Positions 18,131-26,122 of a stretch of DNA of 64,000 nt are shown piece by piece. Every line of letters begins with the position of its first letter. Position 1 is the first letter of the stretch. A program made the position numbers and the translations under genes. The notes beneath the pieces are model-generated. The model saw only the letters and a program-made list of their open reading frames with translations, searched no databases and had not been told where the DNA came from. This DNA is from Borborobacter arsenicus (lineage in GTDB: Bacteria; Pseudomonadota; Alphaproteobacteria; Rhizobiales; Rhizobiaceae), in the NCBI RefSeq assembly GCF_003934165.1, contig NZ_ML133511.1, positions 1 to 64,000 on the forward strand. The letters run 5' to 3'.

Positions 18131-19633
18131 ATGGAAAAGAGAATCTACCCTGAACCGATCGACTTGATCGCCAGCCCGGAACCGTTCGGGCAGCACAGTT
18201 TTACCGATGCCGCCGAGGCCGTCGCCGCATTGAAGGCAGTCTATACGCGAAACACCGCTTTCCTGCGCGACGCATTCACTGCCTTGGCCAAAAGCGGCGA
18301 CAGCCACCAGAGATACCGGGCATTCTATCCCGAGATCGGCGTCACGACCTCCTCCTATACCCAGGTCGATTCCCGGCAGGCCTACGGCCATATGCCACTG
18401 CCCGGCCACTATACGACGACGATTACCCGTCCCGATCTCTTCGAAAGCTATCTTATCGAGCAGTTCCAGCTGATCATGCGCAACCATGGCGTTCCGATTG
18501 TCGTATCGGAATCGGCAACGCCCATTCCTCTACATTTCGCCTTCCTGGAAGGCACCCATGTCGACAGTTCGGTGGCCGATCGCATCAAGCGCCCGATCCG
18601 CGATCTGTTCGACGTGCCCGACCTGGACGGAACCGACGACCATATCGCCAACGGCACATTCGAGACCCTGCCCGGTGAACCGCGGCCGCTAGCGCCATTC
18701 ACCGCGCAGCGCGTCGATTATTCGCTGCATCGGCTTTCGCATTATACGGCGACGACGCCGGAGCATTTCCAGAACTTTGTCCTGTTCACCAACTATCAGT
18801 TCTATATCGATGAGTTCTGCGTCTATGCCCGCAAGCTGATGGCCGATGGCGGCGGCGGCTATGATGAATTCATCGAACCCGGCAACGTCATGACCACTGC
18901 CGGCGAAACAAAGCCGGCCGACGGCGCCTCGCCGGCGCGCATGCCGCAAATGCCCGCCTACCATCTGAAGAAGGCAGGGCACGCCGGCATCACCATGATC
19001 AATATCGGCGTCGGCCCCTCCAACGCCAAGACGATAACCGATCATGTCGCAGTGCTGAGGCCACATGCCTGGCTGATGCTCGGCCATTGTGCTGGCCTGC
19101 GCAACACCCAGGCGCTTGGCGACTATGTGCTTGCCCATGCCTATGTGCGCGAGGACCATGTTCTCGACGACGACCTGCCGGTCTGGATTCCCGTGCCGCC
19201 GCTGGCCGAAATCCAGGTCGCGCTCCAGGAGGCCGTGGCCGAAGTGACCGGCCTGTCAGGTTACGATCTCAAGCGCATCATGCGCACCGGGACCGTCGCC
19301 ACGATCGACAACCGCAACTGGGAACTGCGCGACCAGCGCGGGCCGGTGCAGCGGCTGTCGCAATCGCGCGCCATCGCGCTCGACATGGAATCGGCAACCA
19401 TCGCCGCGAACGGCTTCCGCTTCCGTGTCCCCTACGGCACGCTGCTATGCGTTTCCGACAAGCCGCTCCACGGCGAACTCAAGCTGCCGGGCATGGCCAC
19501 TGAATTCTACAAGCGCCAGGTCGCCCAGCATCTGAGCATCGGCATCCGGGCGGTGGAGAAGCTGGCCGAAATGCCGATGGATCGGCTACATTCGCGCAAG
19601 TTGCGCAGCTTCTCGGAGACTGCCTTCCAATAG
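18131..19633 (+). CDS. amn: AMP nucleosidase
   Basis: This enzyme hydrolyses AMP to adenine and ribose 5-phosphate and so regulates the adenylate pool. The 500-residue length is normal. An N-terminal regulatory domain (about residues 1-180) is followed by a nucleoside-phosphorylase-fold catalytic domain, with the phosphate-site-like stretch MINIGVGPSNAKTITDHVAV and the active-site region LDMESATIAANGFRFRVPYG. It is a single gene with 60 bases before the next start and no visible terminator. Confidence 0.93.
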   Translation: MEKRIYPEPIDLIASPEPFGQHSFTDAAEAVAALKAVYTRNTAFLRDAFTALAKSGDSHQRYRAFYPEIGVTTSSYTQVDSRQAYGHMPLPGHYTTTITRPDLFESYLIEQFQLIMRNHGVPIVVSESATPIPLHFAFLEGTHVDSSVADRIKRPIRDLFDVPDLDGTDDHIANGTFETLPGEPRPLAPFTAQRVDYSLHRLSHYTATTPEHFQNFVLFTNYQFYIDEFCVYARKLMADGGGGYDEFIEPGNVMTTAGETKPADGASPARMPQMPAYHLKKAGHAGITMINIGVGPSNAKTITDHVAVLRPHAWLMLGHCAGLRNTQALGDYVLAHAYVREDHVLDDDLPVWIPVPPLAEIQVALQEAVAEVTGLSGYDLKRIMRTGTVATIDNRNWELRDQRGPVQRLSQSRAIALDMESATIAANGFRFRVPYGTLLCVSDKPLHGELKLPGMATEFYKRQVAQHLSIGIRAVEKLAEMPMDRLHSRKLRSFSETAFQ

Positions 19634-19691
19634 CTGCATCGACTTTTGGTGCATCTTGAATGGGCCGCAATTGTGCCGATAAGAACGCCGC

Positions 19692-20705
19692 ATGGATGGA
19701 TCGGCACTGCGTAAGAAGATCGGGCTGGCAGCACTGGCCGCAGTCACCCTGCTGTCGCTGCCACTATTGGCGGGCTTTTTCGGCCGGCTGCACCCGGCAT
19801 TTGATTCCTTCGCGCATTTCCGTATCCACCTCGCGGTGCTCATGGCACTGGCGGCGCTTCTGCTGATCGGCAGCAGGTTTTTCCTCGAAGGTGCGGTGGC
19901 GATTGCCCTTGCCATTGGTGCCGTCGCGACTACGACGAAATCGATGGACTTGCCGTTGCTTGGCTCAATTCATGCGCAGGCGTCGGCAGGGCAACCGGTC
20001 TACCGGCTGTTGCAGCTCAACCTGCTTTACAACAATCCGGAACCGAACCGCGTGCTGTCACTGATCGGCCGCATCCGCCCCGATGTCATCACACTCAACG
20101 AGGTCTCGCCCATGTGGGCGGACAAGCTGGAACTGCTGTCGGCGGCCTATCCTCACCGGGTCCTGTGCCCGTTCCCGAACGGACGCTGGGGCGTCGCCAT
20201 CCTGTCCAGCCGTCCGTTCGCGCAGGATGCCGAGGCGAGATGCTACGATCGCGGCTCACTCGCAATCGCACCGATCGATTTCGGCGGGCGGGCAGTGGAT
20301 GTTGCAACGCTCCATCTTGGCTGGCCGTGGCCATTTCATCAGCCTCGGCAGCTCTCCGCGCTGGCGGGGCCCCTCGCCTTTCTGGCCGATACCGCTTTAC
20401 TCGCTGGCGATATGAATGCCACGCCATGGAGCGCGGCGGTATCGCGCGTGACCGAGCTTGGCGGCCTCGAACTGATGCGGTCGGTCGGACCGACCTGGCA
20501 AAGCAACCGGCTGCCGCAGTTCATGCGCTTTGCCGGCCTGCCGATCGACCAGGTCTTCCATCGGGGCGCGACCATCCATAACGCGCGAACGCTTGATGAA
20601 GTGGGATCCGACCATCTGCCGGTGCTGGTGGAATTCTCGCTGCCATTGCGGAAGCCGACGCCCGAGGAGGATGCAGAAACGGCAACTGCGGGCATAACCG
20701 AATGA
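19692..20705 (+). CDS. Membrane-anchored endonuclease/exonuclease/phosphatase-family protein
   Basis: The 337-residue protein has two or three N-terminal membrane helices (about residues 8-85), then a DNase I-like EEP domain facing the periplasm, as in YafD-like proteins. Catalytic motifs are present: LQLNLLYNN, ITLNEVSP (metal-binding Glu), GDMNATPWS and the C-terminal GSDHLPVLVEF (catalytic Asp-His). The substrate may be a phosphodiester or phospholipid headgroup; it is not determinable. It follows amn in the same direction. Confidence 0.85.
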   Translation: MDGSALRKKIGLAALAAVTLLSLPLLAGFFGRLHPAFDSFAHFRIHLAVLMALAALLLIGSRFFLEGAVAIALAIGAVATTTKSMDLPLLGSIHAQASAGQPVYRLLQLNLLYNNPEPNRVLSLIGRIRPDVITLNEVSPMWADKLELLSAAYPHRVLCPFPNGRWGVAILSSRPFAQDAEARCYDRGSLAIAPIDFGGRAVDVATLHLGWPWPFHQPRQLSALAGPLAFLADTALLAGDMNATPWSAAVSRVTELGGLELMRSVGPTWQSNRLPQFMRFAGLPIDQVFHRGATIHNARTLDEVGSDHLPVLVEFSLPLRKPTPEEDAETATAGITE

Positions 20706-20762
20706 AGAGCGCAAAGAGCGCAGTGCTGCTGCGAGCAGCTCAAAGTCCAGCGTAAATGACAA

Positions 20763-21350
20763 TCAATCCGTCAGAAGTGCAACCAGCCCGTCGACATTGC
20801 CGCCATAATGGTGCTCTTTGGCGTCGAATTTGCGCTGCCGTCGCTCATAATCGGCATAGACCATGTTGACACGGCGCCTGACCTCGCTTTGCGATTTGGT
20901 GCAGTTCGGATCGTTGTCATTGCCGATTCCGGCGATCGCCTGGTGCGCGGCGGTCACCATCTGTTGCGCAATCTGCCCATGGGTTTCCTCATGGGCGCGA
21001 ACGCCGGCCATGAAACGAACCCAGCGCCGCTTGAGGTCGGGGGTTACCGATCCGGTTATTCGCGGATAGCGGTAGGTGACGGCAAGCACCGCATTGGCGC
21101 GCTTCAGCTTGCATCCGCCTGCCGTGGCCGCCCAGTCCATGTCCCACTGAACGCTGTAGCGGGTCTGTGCCATCGCGCGCGCCAGGAACCCGTGCTTCGG
21201 ACCCTTCAGGTTCATCGCCCTCATCAGGGCCTCGCCATTTTTTCCGGCAACGGCGTATGTCTCAGTCCGGACGACCGTCTTTGTTCCGGCATAGGCGGCG
21301 TTAGCGAAGCCGAAAACCAAGGCGAGAACTGCGACTGCGACTGACCACAT
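20763..21350 (-). CDS. DUF922-family putative secreted Zn-dependent protease
   Basis: This is a 195-residue secreted protein. The signal peptide (MWSVAVAVLALVFGFANAAYA) supports the ATG at 21350 over an upstream in-frame start at 21383. The mature part contains RAHEETHGQIAQQM, a HExxH zinc-protease signature of the DUF922 family, with a CTKSQSEVRRRVN segment downstream. Two cysteines could form a disulfide. It is convergent with the EEP gene. No substrate is known for the family. Confidence 0.85.
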   Translation of the reverse strand: MWSVAVAVLALVFGFANAAYAGTKTVVRTETYAVAGKNGEALMRAMNLKGPKHGFLARAMAQTRYSVQWDMDWAATAGGCKLKRANAVLAVTYRYPRITGSVTPDLKRRWVRFMAGVRAHEETHGQIAQQMVTAAHQAIAGIGNDNDPNCTKSQSEVRRRVNMVYADYERRQRKFDAKEHHYGGNVDGLVALLTD

Positions 21351-21456
21351 GTCCTGGCTCCAGTGAGGCTTTGAACACAGCATATCGCCAAGGCGAATTC
21401 AATAATGATAAAGCATGAACTAAAGGAAGCGTTCCCTCATACGCTCATGGTCTTGC

Positions 21457-21480
21457 AAAGGCCGGGCGCCGCGCCCGGCC
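21457..21480 (-). terminator. Probable terminator of the ETF-QO gene
   Basis: A perfect GC-rich inverted repeat (ggccgggcgc / gcgcccggcc, 21460-21480) lies 30 bases after the minus-strand stop. On that strand it is followed by TTTGC, a short T run, so strength is uncertain. Confidence 0.65.
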
Positions 21481-21509
21481 TGATCCGGTGTCGTCAACCG
21501 GGCCAATAG

Positions 21510-23192
21510 CTACATGTTCGGATAGACCGGCCCCTCGCCGCCCTGCGGTGGCACCCAGTTGATGTTCTGGTTGGGGTCCTTGATGTCGCAGGTTTTGCAG
21601 TGGACGCAGTTCTGCGCGTTGATGACGAAGCGCGCATCGGCGTGCCCAGGCTCGGCGGCAATCGAATTGCCGTCGGCGTCGACCCACTCATAGACGGCGG
21701 CCGGGCAATAGCGGGCCGACGGGCCTGAGAACAGGCCGTATTCAGAACGCTTCTGCAGTTCCATGTCCTTGACCTGAAGATGGATCGGCTGATCCTCTTC
21801 ATGATTGGTGTTGGACAAGAACACCGATGACAGGCGATCGAAGGTCAGCACGCCATCCGGCTTCGGATAATCGATACGCTTGTGCTTTTCGGCAGGTTCA
21901 AGCGTGGCATAGTCCGGCTTGCCATGCTTCATGGTGCCGAAGGGCGAGAATCCGAACAAGGTGTTGAGCCACATATCCAGCCCGCCGAGGCCGACGCCTA
22001 TCAGTGTGCCGAAGCGCGACCATAGCGGCTTGACGTTGCGAACGCGCTTGAGATCCTTGCCGATAGCGCTCGCACGCCAGCCAGCTTCATAGGCCGAAAG
22101 CTCGTCATTGGCGCGCCCTTCGGCGATGGCCGCAGCAGCATGTTCGGCGGCCTGCATGCCCGACAATATCGCGTTGTGCGACCCCTTGATGCGCGGCACG
22201 TTGACGAAGCCGGCCGCACACCCGATCAGCGCGCCGCCGGGGAAGGTCAGTTTCGGCACAGACTGCCAGCCGCCCTCGGTAATGGCTCGCGCGCCGTAGG
22301 AAATGCGCTTGGCGCCCTCGAACGTGCCCCGGATTGCCGGATGCGTCTTGAAGCGCTGGAATTCCTCGAAGGGTGCGAGATAGGGGTTCTTGTAGTTGAG
22401 GTGAACCACGAAACCTACTGCAACCAGATTGTCTTCCAGATGGTACAGGAACGAGCCGCCGCCCGTCTTCATGTCCAGCGGCCAGCCAAAGGAGTGCTGC
22501 ACGAGGCCCGGCCTATGGTTTTCCGGCTTCACCTGCCACAGTTCCTTCAGGCCGATGCCAAACTTGCCCGGCTCGCGATCCTTATCGAGGCCGAAGCGCG
22601 CAATCGCCTGCTTGGAGAGCGATCCGCGCGCGCCCTCGCCAAGCAGCACATATTTGCCGAGCAGCGCCATGCCCGGCGCAAAGGCCGGTCCATGCGAGCC
22701 GTCGCGCTCAACGCCCATATCGCCGGTGATGACGCCGGTGACGGCCCCTTCATCATTGTAGATCAGGCTTGCGGCGGCAAATCCGGGATAGATTTCCACG
22801 CCGAGCGCTTCGGCATGACCTGCCAGCCAGCGGCAGACATTGCCGAGCGACACGATGTAGTTGCCGTGATTGTTCATCAAAGGCGGCATCAGGAAATTCG
22901 GCAGGCGTACCGAACCCGCCGGGCCAAGCACCAGGAAATGATCGTCGGTGACCGGGGTCTTGAAAGGATGGTCAGTTTCCTCGCGCCAAGCCGGTAACAG
23001 GCGATCTATGCCGATGGGATCGACCACGGCGCCGGACAAAATATGCGCGCCGACTTCACCGCCCTTTTCGAGAACCACGACGGAAAGCTCGGGGTTGACC
23101 TGTTTCAGCCGGATTGCAGCGGCCAGACCAGCAGGCCCCGCACCGACGATGACAACGTCGAACTCCATGCTTTCGCGTTCAATCTCACTCAT
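21510..23192 (-). CDS. Electron transfer flavoprotein-ubiquinone oxidoreductase
   Basis: This inner-membrane enzyme passes electrons from reduced ETF to ubiquinone and so joins acyl-CoA dehydrogenases to respiration. The 560-residue protein has the FAD dinucleotide motif VIVGAGPAGLAAAIRL at the N-terminus, a membrane-associated middle part, and C-terminal cysteines for a 4Fe-4S cluster (CPAAVYEW, then NCVHCKTC). Length and order match the mitochondrial-type enzyme. It is a single gene. The isovaleryl-CoA dehydrogenase at 9226 would be one of its upstream donors through ETF, whose genes are not in the window. Confidence 0.95.
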   Translation of the reverse strand: MSEIERESMEFDVVIVGAGPAGLAAAIRLKQVNPELSVVVLEKGGEVGAHILSGAVVDPIGIDRLLPAWREETDHPFKTPVTDDHFLVLGPAGSVRLPNFLMPPLMNNHGNYIVSLGNVCRWLAGHAEALGVEIYPGFAAASLIYNDEGAVTGVITGDMGVERDGSHGPAFAPGMALLGKYVLLGEGARGSLSKQAIARFGLDKDREPGKFGIGLKELWQVKPENHRPGLVQHSFGWPLDMKTGGGSFLYHLEDNLVAVGFVVHLNYKNPYLAPFEEFQRFKTHPAIRGTFEGAKRISYGARAITEGGWQSVPKLTFPGGALIGCAAGFVNVPRIKGSHNAILSGMQAAEHAAAAIAEGRANDELSAYEAGWRASAIGKDLKRVRNVKPLWSRFGTLIGVGLGGLDMWLNTLFGFSPFGTMKHGKPDYATLEPAEKHKRIDYPKPDGVLTFDRLSSVFLSNTNHEEDQPIHLQVKDMELQKRSEYGLFSGPSARYCPAAVYEWVDADGNSIAAEPGHADARFVINAQNCVHCKTCDIKDPNQNINWVPPQGGEGPVYPNM

Positions 23193-23374
23193 CCAAACCT
23201 CCGCACTGGCTTCGCCCCATCTGGCACTTTGCTGGTTTCAGCGCTCCCATAGCGCATCCGAATGCGACGGGGAACCATGCAAGGAGCGGCAATGGCCAAT
23301 CTCCACCTGTCACGCAGGCGAACGAACGCGTTTCATGGATTTGCGTCGGCGCGGTTCTCGGTCATACTCGCAGC

Positions 23375-24037
23375 ATGCGACACGCCGTGGTGTCCCCGTC
23401 CGTGTTGACGCGCCCGCGCAATTTCCGTCGCGAGGCGCTGGGTATCCTGTTTGCGGTTTTGTACTGCCTGCTTCTCTGGACCCTGCCCGCACCTGCACAG
23501 GAAAGCGAGTTCGAGCATCGGCAATGGCCTGCCGGGGCCTATTCCTTTTCAGACGAGCTGGGCGGATTTCACATCAGGTCGGTCACCGGCAGGGGAACCA
23601 GGGAAGACCCGGTCGTCATTTCCGAGGAAATGAACTCCGCAAGTCCGGTCACGCTCGTCATCCGCACCATTCGGCCGATTCGAGCCTTCGATTTTTCAGG
23701 AAACTACGCCAATGGCTTCCTGCATGTGCGGCTGGAGATCCTCAACAACAGCCGGCTGGCCTGGATCGAATTCGAATTCGAGCTTCAGGAACAGTTGCAC
23801 GAGCCGAGTCTTTTTGGCGACGGTCTCTCCTTCGACCAACGGCGTACGGATGCCAGGACCATTTCGTCCGACAGTTTCATGGAGTTCAGCCGGGATTTCG
23901 AGCCATATGACCGGCTGCTTTTGCGCAACGGCAAAGTCGATCCGGGTGAAACCGCGACATTCGGTTTCCTGATCACCGATTTCACGCCGAAGTCTCAATT
24001 CTATCTGGTCCAGGACCCCCGTATCCCTTCGACCTGA
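23375..24037 (+). CDS. Conserved hypothetical secreted protein (220 aa)
   Basis: I do not recognise a named family. The N-terminus has a long signal peptide or anchor (ALGILFAVLYCLLLWTL, probable cleavage APAQE). The mature protein looks beta-rich: a stretch with FHVRLEILNNS-like strands, WIEFEFELQEQ and a C-terminal GETATFGFLITDF, suggesting an immunoglobulin-like fold. The start is uncertain because no good Shine-Dalgarno precedes the ATG. It is followed by the uracil-DNA glycosylase gene 35 bases downstream and may be cotranscribed with it. Confidence 0.7.
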   Translation: MRHAVVSPSVLTRPRNFRREALGILFAVLYCLLLWTLPAPAQESEFEHRQWPAGAYSFSDELGGFHIRSVTGRGTREDPVVISEEMNSASPVTLVIRTIRPIRAFDFSGNYANGFLHVRLEILNNSRLAWIEFEFELQEQLHEPSLFGDGLSFDQRRTDARTISSDSFMEFSRDFEPYDRLLLRNGKVDPGETATFGFLITDFTPKSQFYLVQDPRIPST

Positions 24038-24072
24038 CTTGCTTTCAGCAGGCGTCCGGGAGATTGTGGGCC

Positions 24073-24933
24073 ATGAATTTGCCCTCCGGAACCGACATTG
24101 CCAATCTTGGCGAACTGCTTGCCTTCTACGCCGAAGCAGGCGTCGATGATGCGCTGGTGGAGGAGGCTGTAGACCGCTTCTCGCAACCGGCAGCGTCGCC
24201 GCTCCAAAGCGAGCGGCGTGAAAGCGCCTCCGGTAAACAGGAACGCCCTTCCCCTGCCCGGCATGAATCCCGGCCGAGGACAGAGGCTCCCATACGTGCG
24301 ACCGCCGCCATACCGGATGAGGGCCAGGCAGCGCTCGCCCGCGAACTCGCTGCCAGCGCCAATACGCTCGATGAACTGCGCCGACATCTGGAAGCCTTCG
24401 AGGGCTGCAACCTGAAATATACCGCAAAGAACACGGTCTTTGCCGATGGCAATCCCGATGCGGCAGTGATGCTGGTCGGCGAAGCTCCTGGACGCGACGA
24501 GGACATGGAAGGCCTGCCCTTCGTCGGGCGCTCGGGCCAGCTGCTCGACCGGATCCTGGCCGCCATCGGCCTTGACCGCACCAGCGCCTATATCGCCAAC
24601 GTCATTGCGTGGCGGCCACCGGGCAACCGTACGCCGACCCCGCATGAAACTGAAATCTGCCGCCCCTTCATCGAGCGGCAGATCGAGCTGGCAAATCCAA
24701 AGGTGCTGGTCACGCTCGGCGGCCCGTCGGCAAAGCTTCTGCTCAACACGACGGAAGGTATCCTGCGGCTGCGGGGCGGCTGGCGGCAACATGTAACGAA
24801 GACGGGCACTGTCATTCCGGCCATGCCGACATTGCACCCGGCCTACCTGCTGCGTAACCCCGCCCACAAGAAGCTGGCCTGGCGCGATTTCCTCGAAGTG
24901 AAGGTCAGGCTCAGGCAATTGAGCGGAAACTGA
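24073..24933 (+). CDS. Uracil-DNA glycosylase, family 4 type (UDGa-like)
   Basis: This enzyme removes uracil from DNA. The 286-residue protein has a variable, charged N-terminal extension (about residues 1-115), then the catalytic core: ligands of the Fe-S cluster start at GCNLKY, the water-activating motif is GEAPGRDEDMEGLPFVGRSG, and the C-terminal loop is TLHPAYLLRNPAHKK. I chose the ATG at 24073; an in-frame TTG at 24064 is less likely. It is convergent with the EamA gene with only 17 bases between the stops. Confidence 0.9.
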   Translation: MNLPSGTDIANLGELLAFYAEAGVDDALVEEAVDRFSQPAASPLQSERRESASGKQERPSPARHESRPRTEAPIRATAAIPDEGQAALARELAASANTLDELRRHLEAFEGCNLKYTAKNTVFADGNPDAAVMLVGEAPGRDEDMEGLPFVGRSGQLLDRILAAIGLDRTSAYIANVIAWRPPGNRTPTPHETEICRPFIERQIELANPKVLVTLGGPSAKLLLNTTEGILRLRGGWRQHVTKTGTVIPAMPTLHPAYLLRNPAHKKLAWRDFLEVKVRLRQLSGN

Positions 24934-24950
24934 CCTGTCCCAAGGTCGGC

Positions 24951-25901
24951 TCAGCCTTGCGGTGGCGTGACCTTGCGAGCGGCACCGCGTTCAAGTCCGA
25001 GCCGCTGTTCACGCCAGATGATGAAGATGCCGGCGCCGACCACGATCACCCCACCGACCAGCATATGGATGGTCGGAATGTCGGCGAAAACGAAATAGCC
25101 CACCACAATGGCAAGGATCATCGAGGTATATTCGAAGGGCGCAACGGTGGACAGCTGGGCATGGCGATAGGCTTCCGTCATCAGGAGCTGGCCCAGACCA
25201 CCGCAAAGGCCGGCGCCGGTGAGGCATATCGTCTGGGCAACGGTGAGCTTCTCCCAGCCGAACGGATAGGTTACCAACGCCATTATAGTGGCGGTCAGCG
25301 AAAACCACAGGACGATGGTGCCTGTCCTTTCGGTGTGGACGAGGCTGCGTACGAGGATGGCAGCGACTGCCGACACCGCGGCGGCGGCAAGTGCGGCGAT
25401 GACGCCAACCGCCTGCTCATTTCCCATTGCAGCGCCCCCGCTCAGCAGGGTCAGTTTCGGCCAGGAGATGATGAAGACACCGATCAAGCCGACAATGACC
25501 GCGCTCCAGCGGAAGACGCGAACGGTTTCGCCGAGAAAAATCGCGCTGAAAACCACCACCATCAGAGGCTGCGCATAGTTCAGGGTGATCGCTTCCGGCA
25601 GCGGAAGCCGCGTCAGGGCAAAAAAGCCAAGGCCCATCGAGGTCACGCCGACCACGCCGCGGGCAATGTGGTTGAGCGGCCTTGTGGTGTAGAAAGCGGT
25701 TCGCAACTCATGACGGAAGGCCAGAAAAGCCAGTATCGGCAACATGGCGAAAAGCGAGCGATAGAACACGATCTGCCCGGCGGGCACCGTGCCGGCTGCC
25801 TTGATCAGCGACGACATCGCCACAAAAATGGCGACCGACGACACCTTGAGGGCGATACCTTTGATTGGGTTGTTTGTGCCGGGGTTATGCGATGCCTTCA
25901 C
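24951..25901 (-). CDS. EamA-family (DMT) transporter
   Basis: This is a ten-helix inner-membrane transporter of the drug/metabolite superfamily, 316 residues, with two EamA repeats (about residues 20-150 and 165-300). The first-repeat signature GVVGVTSMGLGFFALTRLPLPEA and the second-repeat end EYTSMILAIVVGYFVF are typical; each contains the expected conserved Pro/Glu region. The start is GTG at 25901. The C-terminus is short and basic. The substrate is unknown. Confidence 0.88.
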   Translation of the reverse strand: MKASHNPGTNNPIKGIALKVSSVAIFVAMSSLIKAAGTVPAGQIVFYRSLFAMLPILAFLAFRHELRTAFYTTRPLNHIARGVVGVTSMGLGFFALTRLPLPEAITLNYAQPLMVVVFSAIFLGETVRVFRWSAVIVGLIGVFIISWPKLTLLSGGAAMGNEQAVGVIAALAAAAVSAVAAILVRSLVHTERTGTIVLWFSLTATIMALVTYPFGWEKLTVAQTICLTGAGLCGGLGQLLMTEAYRHAQLSTVAPFEYTSMILAIVVGYFVFADIPTIHMLVGGVIVVGAGIFIIWREQRLGLERGAARKVTPPQG

Positions 25902-26122
25902 TTTGCGGCCATCGCGGCCAGCAAATCTGGATTCTTATCGAGGTTAGACGTGTCGATGATCATTTCTGCACTGCAATTTCCGGGGCGACGCCGCCCTGCC
26001 ATAGACCCTGCGGCAGTTTTGTCGAGGGGATGTTTGGTGTAAAGAGCACCAGCTTCAATTTGTTGGGCCACCAGAAAGCCACGACTCACCGGTAGGCTCG
26101 GAACTTCGTCAGGAAATCCGCA

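Noticed and set aside
25898-26089. A 63-codon minus-strand frame whose stop overlaps the EamA start (GTGA)
   Set aside because: No ribosome binding site or recognisable content. Only the last about 20 codons look protein-like; the overlap alone was not enough.
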